Shown: positions 26,252 to 36,300 of the stretch, piece after piece
Layout: every line of letters starts with the position of its first letter
Numbering within the stretch: the stretch's first letter is position 1
NCBI RefSeq assembly: GCF_037975215.1
Contig: NZ_CP150239.1
Location: 3,343,501 to 3,407,500 of the forward strand
Direction: 5' to 3'
From: Solibacillus sp. FSL R5-0449
GTDB taxonomy: Bacteria > Bacillota > Bacilli > Bacillales_A > Planococcaceae
Length of the DNA stretch: 64,000 nucleotides
Notes under the pieces: generated by a model
The model's input: the letters and a program-made list of their open reading frames with translations, nothing else
What the model was told of the DNA's origin: nothing
Database searches by the model: none
Program-made: the position numbers and the translations under genes

Positions 26252-27019
26252 ATGGAGAATTTATTTATAGAGTGGCTATCAGTAGACGGGCTCATTTTAT
26301 TCGCGATTGGCATACTTGCTTCCGTTGTAGGGGTCATGTTTGGGGCTGCTGGATTCGTATTGCTTCCTTCTCTATTGTTAGTCGGAATTCCAATTCATGC
26401 GACTGTCGCGATTAATAAATTTGCAACAGGCATTTCTTCATTTTCGACTGTCATTGTTTTAACGATGAAAAAAAGAGTCTCGCTGAAAAAAATGATTCCT
26501 TTTATGCTGATTGCTGCAAGCGGCGGAATAAGCGGGGCATTTTTAGCGACTAGATTAGCGGAACAGACGATGAATATTGTTGCCTGTACTGTATTGATCG
26601 TAATGTTCTTTTTCGTTATTAAAAGGAAGAAGAAAGAAGTCAAAAGTGAGCAGCCGGACATCGAAAAGAAAACTAATTTAATCGCGCCGTTTTTTATCAG
26701 CATCTATGATGGCGGGCTAGGAACAGGGTCTGCACTTCTTAACATTACCTATTTTCTAAAGAAACAAGTCGGCTATGTAATGGCTGCTGAAATGACTCGC
26801 TTTTTAATGTTTGCAAGCTGTACGACTGCTTTTTTATTTTACTTATTTTATGGCATTGTTAATTGGGGAGTCGCTGTACCGGTAGCTGTCGGCTCGATTG
26901 TCGGCTCACACATTGGTTTAAAAATCATTCCTTATTTAAAAGGAAAATGGGTTGAAATTCTGCTCCCCATTATATTTTTCCTTTTAATTATCCAAGTGAT
27001 ATCGGATTTACTATTTTAA
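26252..27019 (+). CDS. TSUP family permease (TauE/SafE type)
   Basis: 255 aa, eight predicted helices in two repeats (GVMFGAAGFVLLPSLLLVGIP, and FISIYDGGLGTGSALLNITYF in the second half). Members move sulfite, sulfoacetate or related anions across the membrane. ATG 26,252 has GGAGGG 6 nt upstream and is preferred over an in-frame earlier Met. Paired with a divergent LysR gene. Confidence 0.88.
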   Translation: MENLFIEWLSVDGLILFAIGILASVVGVMFGAAGFVLLPSLLLVGIPIHATVAINKFATGISSFSTVIVLTMKKRVSLKKMIPFMLIAASGGISGAFLATRLAEQTMNIVACTVLIVMFFFVIKRKKKEVKSEQPDIEKKTNLIAPFFISIYDGGLGTGSALLNITYFLKKQVGYVMAAEMTRFLMFASCTTAFLFYLFYGIVNWGVAVPVAVGSIVGSHIGLKIIPYLKGKWVEILLPIIFFLLIIQVISDLLF

Positions 27020-27023
27020 TACT

Positions 27024-27054
27024 GTAGCTGGGACAAACTAAACTGTCCCAGCCA
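27024..27054. terminator. Hairpin between convergent genes
   Basis: GCTGGGACA / TGTCCCAGC perfect 9-bp stem with 8-nt loop. The arms resemble the MITE termini (CTGGGACATAA), so it might be a degenerate repeat end used as terminator. Confidence 0.65.
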
Positions 27055-27255
27055 TTATGAATTATTTAGAAACAGAAGAAAATAGCTCCCTGCAAAAACA
27101 AACATCGCAATTCGTGTAACAATATAAACCGCACGTTCAGAGGATGTAAGCTTGTTTTGTTTCTTCAGCTTTTTAAAATGCCAATAAAAATATACACCAC
27201 ATATGAGGAGGATCACTCCCGAAATTTGATAAGCATTTTCCAGTATGTTATCCAA
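27055..27255 (-). CDS. Small two-helix membrane protein
   Basis: 66 aa from a TTG start (AGGAGAGG 5 nt upstream): AYQISGVILLICGVYFYW and AVYIVTRIAMFVFAGSYFLLF are two membrane helices with a basic loop KKLKKQNK. Longer in-frame starts would run into the upstream methyltransferase. Unknown function; last gene of a four-gene cluster. Confidence 0.55.
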   Translation of the reverse strand: MDNILENAYQISGVILLICGVYFYWHFKKLKKQNKLTSSERAVYIVTRIAMFVFAGSYFLLFLNNS

Positions 27256-27286
27256 AAAATCCTCTCCTGTTCTATTATCATTCAAA

Positions 27287-28000
27287 TCATTTTTTACAAT
27301 GAAAGACATACGATTTTGCCTGGTTCGTAGCCAGCTGTAATTTAAAATCTTCATACGCGTTCACTGTCGAAAATCCCGCTTCTTTAAGAGAGGACGAAAT
27401 TTCTTCAAAGCTACGGAATATTAGCTGAACCTTTGCTTCGTATGTAATATCCGTATTAACATTTTTGATTTTTTCATAAAAGGTAAAAACATTCCGATCT
27501 AGACCTTCATATTCATCCCAGTACAGCAACGGGTCCCCTGTATGAACGTCTTGAAGCTCGTCTACTGTCTCATCTTTTTGCCATTCTTCCCATACTTTTG
27601 CTTGAGGATTCCGCGCATCAAAAATAAAGTGCCCACCAGGCTTTAATGCTGTAAATACATCCTGCAGTACACGATTCCAGCTCTCTTCCGAAATAAAAAC
27701 CTGCGCCACATTCGCTGTCATGATTACTGCATCATATGAGTTACTTGTCAGGTCCTGACTATCACCGATTATCCATGAAACCGATTGTGCATGCGCTTTG
27801 TTTTGAGCACGAAGAACGGCTTCTTCATTTGGATCGATTCCAGTTACTTCATAACCCGCCTTTGCCAATTCTATCGTTACCCGTCCAGTACCACATCCTA
27901 AGTCGGCTATCTTTTTAGCTTTTGTTGATTGGAGAAGCTCCATGAAGAAGTCATCCTCTTTTCCCCATGTATGAAGCTGATCGTAGTAATAGGCAATCAT
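27287..28000 (-). CDS. Class I SAM-dependent methyltransferase
   Basis: 237 aa. SAM-binding motif I is IADLGCGTGRVTIELAKAGY with the acidic end of beta-2 in VTGIDPNEEAV; a Methyltransf_25-type protein. Substrate not predictable. Its ATG overlaps the stop of the upstream 69-aa gene by 4 nt, so the two are co-translated. Confidence 0.9.
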   Translation of the reverse strand: MIAYYYDQLHTWGKEDDFFMELLQSTKAKKIADLGCGTGRVTIELAKAGYEVTGIDPNEEAVLRAQNKAHAQSVSWIIGDSQDLTSNSYDAVIMTANVAQVFISEESWNRVLQDVFTALKPGGHFIFDARNPQAKVWEEWQKDETVDELQDVHTGDPLLYWDEYEGLDRNVFTFYEKIKNVNTDITYEAKVQLIFRSFEEISSSLKEAGFSTVNAYEDFKLQLATNQAKSYVFHCKK

Positions 28001-28206
28001 TTAACTTCCCCCTCCTTCCTCTTAAGCATCCGTTCAGTTATTATCCCTACTGCTGCTCCCACAAAGATTGGCAGCAAAGCTATTTCAGTATGTGAGAGTG
28101 AAATTTTAAATATAAGAAAATTTATATCAGCTAAATAACCGATAAAATATAATACGGCTATCGTCGCAAAGGAGGAAATTAGTGGAATCCAAAATACTTT
28201 CCCCAT
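27997..28206 (-). CDS. Small membrane protein, 69 aa
   Basis: Two hydrophobic helices (WIPLISSFATIAVLYFIGYLA and IALLPIFVGAAVGIITERML) and a basic tail KRKEGEV. GGAG before the ATG and a 4-nt ATGA overlap with the methyltransferase support its being real. Function unknown. Confidence 0.65.
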   Translation of the reverse strand: MGKVFWIPLISSFATIAVLYFIGYLADINFLIFKISLSHTEIALLPIFVGAAVGIITERMLKRKEGEVK

Positions 28207-28226
28207 TTTTTCATCTCCGTTCTATT

Positions 28227-29156
28227 CTATTTATTGCTCTCTAGCTTTTGATCAACCAAATTTAATTCTCCCTTATACCAAGTTGGGACGGGATTGTTCA
28301 TTCCGTCAAACCATTCCAAAACATTTTTAGCCTGATTTTTCATGATGTTCAAATCTTCTTCCCCGTAATCTAAAGCCCAAGGAATGGATGACAGCATATT
28401 ACTGCTTATATAAAATGCAAGCAATGCGAAAAATTCCATCGGTGGTGTTCCGTTAAAATATCCGTTAAGCTGACCTGTGGCAAAGTACGGACTCATATCG
28501 GCACTCCACACTATCCGGTTAAACTCTTCCCACGGGTCGCCGTAGTCACTGCGGTTAAAGTCAATAACATATAGCTCTTTTTTGGGGGATATAATCATAT
28601 TTCCAACATGGTAATCTCCATGATGAAAACATTGCTCCCTGCCTTCGAGGAGGTGTCTGTTCGCTTCAATATACTGAATAACTTTATCGTCACCCGCTAT
28701 TTTCACATCACATTCTTGGTACATTTTAATTTTACTGTCCGCTTTACGGTTAAATCGTGTTGCCCATTCTTCCTGCTCTGCCGGTGCAGGAATACTGTGT
28801 ATTCCCTTCAGTATTTGCCCTGATTTCACCCCTAATGAATATTGTTCGGCTTCTGTCAGATTCGGCAGTATCTGCTGCGCATCTTCACCATCACACCATA
28901 CGAATATCGTATAGACACTTTTGCCGTTGTCACATATTCCAAAATCAACTGGGCGTGAAACAGGCAAACCTCTTTCAGCTAAACTGCTTATAATTTCATA
29001 TTCCCTTTTCTTTTTGTCATACTCTGCAATATCATTAATGCGCAGTAACAGCCTCTCATCTGTAGCTGTTTCAATATAGTACTTTTTATCGTCCGACCAT
29101 CCTTTATTGATCGCTTCAATTTTCATGAATGATTCATAGTTTTTTATATCGACCAT
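28227..29156 (-). CDS. Aminoglycoside-phosphotransferase-like kinase
   Basis: 309 aa APH/ChoK fold: catalytic loop HHGDYHVGNMII (HGDYHxGN) and the metal-binding DFN in YVIDFNRSDYGDPWEEFNR. The N-lobe has RLLLRINDIAEYDKKKREYE. Many such enzymes phosphorylate small metabolites rather than drugs; resistance is not implied. ATG 29,156 has GGAGG 6 nt upstream; a longer frame has no ribosome site. Leads the cluster 29,156-27,055. Confidence 0.87.
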   Translation of the reverse strand: MVDIKNYESFMKIEAINKGWSDDKKYYIETATDERLLLRINDIAEYDKKKREYEIISSLAERGLPVSRPVDFGICDNGKSVYTIFVWCDGEDAQQILPNLTEAEQYSLGVKSGQILKGIHSIPAPAEQEEWATRFNRKADSKIKMYQECDVKIAGDDKVIQYIEANRHLLEGREQCFHHGDYHVGNMIISPKKELYVIDFNRSDYGDPWEEFNRIVWSADMSPYFATGQLNGYFNGTPPMEFFALLAFYISSNMLSSIPWALDYGEEDLNIMKNQAKNVLEWFDGMNNPVPTWYKGELNLVDQKLESNK

Positions 29157-29255
29157 AAATTTCCTCCATTTGTTCGTGATTGTATGTAGTAGTTTAACAT
29201 ATTCAAGTACATAATTTTCCAAATAAGTTAAAATTGATAGTCACCTTTAATGACC

Positions 29256-29960
29256 CTAAAGTAAATGAAGGTAATATCCGATTAGTCCAAACCCGACTAA
29301 TGTGCAGCATACAACTTTTAGTACTGTAGATTTATGAAGTGCCGGATATAAGATTTCTGATACGGTAACGATAAAGATCATCCCCATAGCGAAACTCATG
29401 AAGATCGTATTAAGGAAAGGATTAACTAGAAAACCACCGATAAAAACACCTAAAGCAACTGGAATCGATACGAGTAGTGAAATTAGTAAAATAGCAAATA
29501 GACTTAACCCAGCCAAAACTAATGGCATAAACAAAATTATTCCCTCGGGAATACTATGAAATAAAAGGGTTTGCAGTAAGGCCTTTGTAAAATCGGCTTT
29601 TTCATTGGCTCCTAACGTTATTCCAATCGGTAAATTATGAACCGCAAAACTAAGCATCAATAATAGGCCAGTACGAATATATAATTTCTTTACAGTGTGA
29701 CTTTTGTCTTCTCTAAAATGCAATCTGCTATGTAGCACTTTGAATAGCATCATCCCCAGAATGAATCCGATAACCGTACTTAACCAGCCACCTGACTCTA
29801 CCGCTTCCGGGAGTACCTCAAAACTGATTAAACCTAAAATAATCCCAGTACAAAGCGCATAAATAATATGTGCTTTCTTGTTAATTCCTTTAAAAAGCCA
29901 AGCGAGCATGCCACCAATGAATATACCTGCAGAAGTCCATAAAAACCCTAGTAGCCACAT
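29256..29960 (-). CDS. ZIP family divalent metal transporter
   Basis: 234 aa, eight predicted helices. Metal-site motifs HNLPIGITLG in helix IV and HSIPEGIIL in helix V are diagnostic of ZIP proteins (zinc, iron or manganese uptake). AAAGGT lies 7 nt before the ATG at 29,960. The gene is monocistronic; no Fur/Zur-like box was recognised upstream. Confidence 0.88.
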   Translation of the reverse strand: MWLLGFLWTSAGIFIGGMLAWLFKGINKKAHIIYALCTGIILGLISFEVLPEAVESGGWLSTVIGFILGMMLFKVLHSRLHFREDKSHTVKKLYIRTGLLLMLSFAVHNLPIGITLGANEKADFTKALLQTLLFHSIPEGIILFMPLVLAGLSLFAILLISLLVSIPVALGVFIGGFLVNPFLNTIFMSFAMGMIFIVTVSEILYPALHKSTVLKVVCCTLVGFGLIGYYLHLL

Positions 29961-30021
29961 CGATATCACCTTTCACTGAGTATAGTTAGTCGTATGGTTA
30001 GTGAAGGGAATTTATGAAAAT

Positions 30022-30063
30022 AAAAAAACCGTATTTAAAGTATGAGCTTACTTTAAATACGGT
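30022..30063 (-). terminator. Rho-independent terminator
   Basis: Perfect 14-bp stem CCGTATTTAAAGTA with T-run on the minus strand; ends the ABC transporter operon. Confidence 0.88.
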
Positions 30064-30081
30064 AAATATAATTTAATTTGA

Positions 30082-30759
30082 CTATGCTTCCAAAGTTAAA
30101 ATTCCGTCTTCCATACGATAAACTTTATCGCAGAACTCCAGCATACGTTCATCATGGGTTACCATAATTGCTGCTTTGTTACGTTCTTTAACTTCTTTTC
30201 GGATTTGCTTTACAACTTCAAATGCGCGCTTAGAATCTAAGCTTGCTGTTGGTTCATCCGCTAAAATGATGTTTGAATTATTCACGAACGCACGAGCAAT
30301 CGCAACACGTTGACGTTCCCCACCAGATAATTCATTCGGGAATTTGTTGAACTTATCGCCTAATCCTAATTCCGTTAATAATGTTTTTGCAAATTTTGTA
30401 TCTTCAGCTGTAACTTTACCTTTCATTTTACGTACAAGCAACAACTGATCTAACACTGTTAAATAAGGAATTAAGTTCGATGTTTGTAAAATGAAACCGA
30501 CATCTGTTAAGCGAAAAGCCGATAAATCTTTTTCCTTCATCTTGCCGATATCTGTCCCGTTAACAAGTACTTCGCCTGTCGATGGCTGAAGTAATGCTCC
30601 CGCAATCGATAAAAGTGTACTTTTCCCTGAACCTGATGGACCGATAATCGCGATGAAATCACCCGGGTTTACTGTAAGGGATACATTTTTTAATGCATCT
30701 ACTGTAGAAGACCCTTCTTTGAATGTTTTCGTTACATTTTTCAGTACTAAACCTGGCAT
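30082..30759 (-). CDS. ABC transporter ATPase (MacB/LolD/HrtA type)
   Basis: 225 aa. Walker A GPSGSGKST, Q-loop Q after GFILQTSNLIPYLTV, signature LSGGERQRVAIARA, Walker B IILADEPTASLD and H-loop VTHD. These match the ATPases that pair with FtsX-type permeases. Its ATG directly follows the permease stop codon (TAAATG), so the pair forms one unit. Confidence 0.93.
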   Translation of the reverse strand: MPGLVLKNVTKTFKEGSSTVDALKNVSLTVNPGDFIAIIGPSGSGKSTLLSIAGALLQPSTGEVLVNGTDIGKMKEKDLSAFRLTDVGFILQTSNLIPYLTVLDQLLLVRKMKGKVTAEDTKFAKTLLTELGLGDKFNKFPNELSGGERQRVAIARAFVNNSNIILADEPTASLDSKRAFEVVKQIRKEVKERNKAAIMVTHDERMLEFCDKVYRMEDGILTLEA

Positions 30760-31872
30760 TTATTCCACTCTCCCAATCGCTGTTAAAGGATCAATTTTTG
30801 TCACTTGGCGGGCTGAAATAACAGAACCTAAAACAGAAACAATTAATAACACAATGGCATATAAAATAACCATTTTAAAGTCTAAGCTAAACGGCATTCC
30901 CTCTGGAAAAACAAGAGCAGTCAAGTACGTTAATACAATGCCGGCAATGATGCTGATTAGTGATAACACGAATACTTGAGAAATAATTGATTTTTTAATA
31001 AAGCTGTCTGATGCACCAATTGCTTTCATAACACCAAACTGTTGTGTTTTTTGTAAAATGAATACATAGAAGAATACTGCAATAATTACAGCTGAAATAA
31101 TGAATAGGAAGGCAAGCATCATATAGATTGTGCCGCTTTCTTCTTTATAACCTGGCATACCCATTACAGCTTCAGATTTTGTAAATGTATCAATTTCAGC
31201 ATAGTTGTCCTCGATTTTTTCAGCGTCAATGTCTGTACCTTGTAATGCGATCATTGCTACTGGGCTCTCTAGGCCATTATCTGATCCTGGTGCTGCAAAT
31301 GCATAGCTTTGCCAAACGTCTACGTTTACAAATACACTTGGTAAATGGTTGAATGTTTCACCTTTTGTAATACCGACTACTGTTAATTCGATGCTTGAGC
31401 TTGTTACCTCAATTTTATCGCCGATTTCATAGCCTTTTTCCTGTAATGACTCATCGATGATTACACCCATTTTGTCTTCAGCAGATAACTGGTTACCTGA
31501 AGCAACTTTTGGCTCGATAAACTTCCCTGGTTCGATTCCAAGGAATGCTACGTCCACTTTATCTTTCGCATCCGGTGACTTCACGATAACAGTAGATTGT
31601 CCAAATTTAGCAGCCTCTTTTACACCAAATTGTCCTTCCACATCATCGGCAATCGTACCTGGTACCTTTGTTTTCATCATTGTTGCTTCAGAGCCTTCCT
31701 CATAAATAAAAAGATCTCCGTCGATATTTTTCATTGTGGCTGCAGCTAATGATGATAAGCCATTACCTAATCCTGATAAAATAAATACAAGCCATGCGAT
31801 AAGCATAATAATTGCGCCAATCATCATGAAACGTTTTTTAGCGTGTTTCATTTCTTTAATTGCTAAAAACAT
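30760..31872 (-). CDS. FtsX-like ABC permease
   Basis: 370 aa with the MacB layout: one N-terminal helix (RFMMIGAIIMLIAWLVFILSG), a large extracellular domain, then three C-terminal helices (MMLAFLFIISAVIIAVFFYVF onwards) and the end QVTKIDPLTAIGRVE. It resembles HrtB/DevC-type permeases, which move hydrophobic or toxic substrates by a mechanical stroke rather than through a channel. AAGGAGG precedes the ATG. Substrate unknown. Confidence 0.9.
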   Translation of the reverse strand: MFLAIKEMKHAKKRFMMIGAIIMLIAWLVFILSGLGNGLSSLAAATMKNIDGDLFIYEEGSEATMMKTKVPGTIADDVEGQFGVKEAAKFGQSTVIVKSPDAKDKVDVAFLGIEPGKFIEPKVASGNQLSAEDKMGVIIDESLQEKGYEIGDKIEVTSSSIELTVVGITKGETFNHLPSVFVNVDVWQSYAFAAPGSDNGLESPVAMIALQGTDIDAEKIEDNYAEIDTFTKSEAVMGMPGYKEESGTIYMMLAFLFIISAVIIAVFFYVFILQKTQQFGVMKAIGASDSFIKKSIISQVFVLSLISIIAGIVLTYLTALVFPEGMPFSLDFKMVILYAIVLLIVSVLGSVISARQVTKIDPLTAIGRVE

Positions 31873-32600
31873 TATAAATCCTCCTTAGTTTTTATATGAA
31901 CCGATTCTTCAATTGTTCTAATTACTAGAAAACTGATCACCTCTAAATAAATTATCCTACTTTCAAAAACTATAGTTCAATATCAATTTACAGTTATTAA
32001 AAATTGGATAAATATAATTTTCTTCCATTTCCGTTCTCTAGTATAGACCTTTATTATGAACTTTATATAAACTATTTAATATTTTATATAAATATTTTCC
32101 GGCAAATTACTCGTTATAGTAAAATAAAAAACCGTTTGCTTATTTAAAAGCGATGTAGCTTTGAAATAAAGTTTGAGCAAAACACCTCGTAAATCCCTAT
32201 TTTACGATTAATAAGAAGAAGTCATTTAGAAAAAAGATTGTTCAAAATGGATTCTTCGTTTGTTTTTATAAGTTTGGTTTTTATAAAAAAGTTTGATTAT
32301 TTTCTTATTCTAAAAACGCGCCTTATAATGGAATAACTGAGTAGCTTCTATTAGCTTGTTTTGTTGAAAATCGTTATTAAACTAAATAAGCTCTAGTTAG
32401 TTGAATATCAACAAAATGATGAAGCACTGGAAAAAGCAGTGAAAACAAACGCTACTTATCGAAAAACACGACTACCATTGTGTTATCGTTCAGTAGTAAA
32501 AAAAGTTAACCTAGTTAGGAATTCTACAAGATAATAATCAACTTTCGAAAAGGTTAGATTCGAATACCTAGTAGACCCACAATATAAGATAAATTAAAAC
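31873..32600. other. Gene-poor AT-rich region with a possible gene remnant
   Basis: No complete gene. A 45-codon start-less frame on the plus strand (32,397-32,534) reads like coding sequence (EYQQNDEALEKAVKTNATYR...) and ends TAA; it may be the tail of a decayed gene. A stretch near 32,126 (AAAAAACCGTTTGCTTATTT) resembles the glmS/transposon junction (AAAAACCGTTCGCTTTG) but the match is short. Confidence 0.4.
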
Positions 32601-32630
32601 ATCCATTTTGAATCTTTGTTCAAAATGGAT
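32601..32630. terminator. Hairpin terminator
   Basis: ATCCATTTTGAA / TTCAAAATGGAT, 12-bp perfect stem with 6-nt loop, downstream of the 87-aa membrane protein gene on the minus strand, T-rich tail on both sides. Confidence 0.7.
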
Positions 32631-32657
32631 GTTTTAGATTATTGTAGAGTTTTAGTT

Positions 32658-32921
32658 TTACGCTCTTTTGGCTCTTATAGACAAGAATATTCCTAAAATA
32701 AATAGAACAACAAATAGTGGCGCGATAGCTGAATATTCATTGTTTGTTAAAGTTAGAATAGAAATCACTAACATTACTAAGGTAAAAAATAAATTCCCTA
32801 ATAATTCTCGCTTTTTTTTCGGAGTAGTATCTCCTGTAAGTTTTTCCTTAAATATTAGAATTAAACCTAATACAACTCCAATAATAATTAAAGTTATCCA
32901 AACAACATACAATAAATCCAC
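32658..32921 (-). CDS. Small three-helix membrane protein
   Basis: 87 aa: WITLIIIGVVLGLILIF, LGNLFFTLVMLVISILTL and APLFVVLFILGIFLSI are three helices. Initiates at GTG with AAGGGGG 8 nt upstream. It is the first chromosomal gene beyond the transposon left end, so in the ancestral chromosome it would have followed glmS on the same strand. Confidence 0.65.
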   Translation of the reverse strand: MDLLYVVWITLIIIGVVLGLILIFKEKLTGDTTPKKKRELLGNLFFTLVMLVISILTLTNNEYSAIAPLFVVLFILGIFLSIRAKRA

Positions 32922-33063
32922 ACAAAATGCCCCCTTAGTAAATAAACAACTGACACAAAGGGAGGACCTTTTATGTCATGTTTAACTATGAATTAAATAT
33001 GACAACGTTATATATACCCGCCTCTAACATTTGATCATAACTTCTTGTATCTCCACCAAAGCG
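32922..33063 (-). other. Chromosomal flank of the transposon; start-less open frame
   Basis: Minus strand 33,063-32,986 is an open frame (RFGGDTRSYDQMLEAG, then IYNVV and a TAG) running up to the target duplication, with no start codon before the glmS stop when the empty site is rebuilt. It may be a remnant of an earlier gene or island at this site. The remaining sequence holds the ribosome site of the 87-aa gene. Confidence 0.35.
33059..33063. repeat. Target-site duplication, left copy (AAGCG)
   Basis: AAGCG directly abuts the left TGT terminus and is repeated at 48,537-48,541. Five-base duplications are the Tn7 rule. Confidence 0.9.
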
Positions 33064-33209
33064 TGTGTACTGATAATAAAGTTGTTTAATTTTAATCTTA
33101 TAAATGCACTAACCACCTATCTGTGAATATGAAAGGTGGTATTAAAGTTGTTTAAAAAATCATTTTATTCCTTTGGTTTAAGCTTAAAACAAATAATAAA
33201 GTTGTTTAT
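33064..33209. repeat. Left end with three spaced TnsB-type sites
   Basis: ATAATAAAGTTGTTTAAT at 33,073, ATTAAAGTTGTTTAAA at 33,141 and AATAATAAAGTTGTTTATT at 33,192: three direct copies of a TAAAGTTGTTTA core about 68 and 52 bp apart. Widely spaced sites at the left end match the Tn7 plan. Confidence 0.85.
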
Positions 33210-33339
33210 TTTTTGTTTAATTATTAACTTATTTGCTTTTACTTTTTTATAATATCTAAAGCCTTTTAATTTTTTACTTTAGTTCTCCTCAGATAACAAA
33301 TGGCGTTGTGTATTAAGTAACTAATTAATACACTTACTT
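33210..33339. other. Non-coding sequence between left end and cargo gene
   Basis: AT-rich. A weak inverted repeat GTGTATTAA / TTAATACAC (33,308-33,333) lies 6 nt past the cargo stop codon and may act as terminator, although no T-run follows. Confidence 0.4.
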
Positions 33340-36300
33340 TTAATGAGAGTCATATACCCTTACTACCTGATAGACTTCTCCTTTAAGTTTTTTATATAAT
33401 TTATCAAATATATCCGGTCTCATTACCAATTCACAACCTGATAATCTAAATGTTTCTTCACTTAGATCTGTTCCAATTAAGTCATAATCCCAACTTCTAT
33501 AAGCTACCGCAACTTCATTATTATGATCTAGCAAATCTAATTTACTTGGAAAATCTGCCGCCGTTAAATTTAATTCTTTTATTATTGAATCATCTAATTT
33601 CAATAAGTGGTATTCTCCAAAATCATTATAAATCTTTTTGTATCTAACTAAATGAAGTAACGATTGTCCTGAAGAATTGATATCAGATGACTCATCAATA
33701 TACCACCAATCTAAATCTTCTTCTTTCTTAAATGGGGATTTAATATAACTAATTTCAGCAAAATCAGTACTTACAAGACCACTATAAAACTTATTTTGAC
33801 TTATCATGTTTGCAGAGTAGCCTTCTTCTAAAATCACTTCATTTTGAATACTAGCAATCTTAATCCAGCCTTCAAATCCATCTAGATTTGACTTTTGAGG
33901 AGAATATTTTTCTAATACTTTATTCGTATTTTCTGGATAGCGAACTTTGCTATAATTCATTGAAATTGGAATCTTTAAATCACTAATCATATACGTCAAT
34001 ACTAATGGGTGTACATTACCAAAATTCGATACTTCTCTATTTAAAACTTGTTTATAAATTTCGTTTTCTATCCCCCAATAATGTACTTTGGGTAATATAC
34101 GCTCTCTTGTACTTCTAAAAGCATTATACATACTTCGCATCTCTTCTAAATAAGCTTCATTACTATCAAATATACTCTTAAAAGTATTACAAGTTTTCTC
34201 CACTAAGTTTGGTAAATATTTTTCTATATTTATAGCTGCTTGATTTCTGTCTAAAGACAAGATGCTCTTATCATAATAAGTTTCAACCAATAACTCATTA
34301 GCTAATTTATTATCTTCATTTTCAGGATTAATTCCGAGAGCAAAATGAGCTAACTGTTTTATACTGAAATAATCCGATGTTAATAAAAATTGGATCCATT
34401 CACTACTCAAAATTTTCTCAGGAATTTCCTTCTCTAACAAGAGACATAAAATTACCTCAAATGTTGATTCATATATATCTGTTTTCACAAACTCGTTTAA
34501 AGCATTTAAAAATTCATCTTCATAGTTAAAGTAATTATATTGCATTCCCCATAAGGCCCATGTTCTTCTTTTTAATTCTGGATGTGTGAATCTGGATAAT
34601 ACTAGTTCAATAATACTTTCTAAACTATTCGTTCTGACCCCTATATCTTCACAATCTATAAACGGTCCAGAGAATTTTCGCTCAGTTTTTAAACGTAATG
34701 CAATTACCTCAAACGCTTCAGCCCAAAGTTCTTTAGCTAAATCAATATTTAATTTCACAAATAAATTTATAAGATTGGACGTTACCCCAAAAGAAGGTAT
34801 CTCACTATATGTATTGAGTACAAGTTCATTTTGAAGAATACTCTCAACATATTCAGGATATTCACTATAGTAACTTTCTATTTTTGGAATTATTTCTTTC
34901 CCACCAAAATAACTCCATCCGTTTTCATATACTCTTGTAAATTGTAGAATTGATAAATATACTGCAGGCTCAGTTATGTTATGCCTTTCTAAACCTTCTA
35001 TTAAATTATTAAATATATAACATAACTCTTTATTATAGAGTCTAAGTTTTTTGGCTAATAGCTCGATAACTTTATTAATCTCTTCGTGTTTTCCATGATT
35101 TGAATAATCAACCATTTTATAACCTAATGAATTAATAAATTTTTCGGTACATAGTTCATCATAATTTAATCTTTTAATATATAAAATTAATTCCATGAAA
35201 GAGGCCTCGGAAAGGTAGTACTCTACCATCTCATTAGTTCCCTTTTTAATTAAATCCTCTTCACCTTTAACCTCTCTTGTATCGACAAAGGACCCTTTAC
35301 CCTCAAATTCATTCAATAAGTTTAAAGTTTTATCTTCAAAGTTATTTTCATAAATTCTAGCTTTTACAAGACTATAAAGACTATTAGCTTTTTCTATATT
35401 TGTCTCTTTAATTAACTTAATAGCTTCAATCAAATTTTTCACTAATTCGTGACTTAAAGGAACACTAGTTGAAAAAACTGAAATGATATAAGCATCTGCA
35501 GGGATTACACCATAACTCTTAATCATTACTTCTTCTAGTGCTTCTTCTAGTTTCCAATTAATTTTTCCCCAGTTAGATTTTAAAGATTGAGACAATATTC
35601 TAGTGGCCAGATTAAAATCCAAACGTAATAAATATTTAAACCAATCATTGTGAACATACCTTACTTCTTTTTGATCCGTATGATTTAAAATATTATTTAA
35701 TAATGGTAACAACTTAAATAACCCGTGTTTTATCCATTCATCATCAATTCCAATAAAATATTCCGTACTATAAAGCAACTCATAAATAGTAATATCTTTA
35801 TGGAAGCCATAAGAAGATAAGTATCTACAAACCCTGTTCCAACTAGAAAATGCAGCTTCTTTGTTCCCCACTTCATTCATAATAATTGAATAATACATTT
35901 CGTGTTCTGCTTGAATTTCAAAATATTCGCCACTTCTACTTGCTTTATGAGTAAGTCTCTCTATAGCATCAACAATTGCTGGCTTTGCAACATCTACATT
36001 AGTCAATGAATAAAGTAATTCAATCAATTTGGAGGAAATTAGTGGACCACCAGCACTCCCCATTAAATATGTAGTCGTTTTCTTAGAAATACTCTCTAAA
36101 ATAAGTAATAATTCTTCCCATCTACTTACACTACATACATATTTAACACTTTTACTAAATGAATCATAAATATAAGGCTCTATACTATACAAATCACAAG
36201 CACGGGGTTTTCCTTCAAATGGACCGATAATATTTAATAGCGATTTAAAGGATTTTAAAACTTCATTTTCTCTTTCTAAGTCGGATTTAAAATCATAAAA

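Noticed and set aside
28227..29156. Calling the APH-fold kinase an antibiotic resistance gene
   Set aside because: Only the general kinase motifs are visible; most chromosomal members act on metabolites.
33112..33140. ACCACCT / AGGTGGT hairpin in the left end as a terminator
   Set aside because: No T-run on either strand and it lies between end repeats; more likely incidental or structural.
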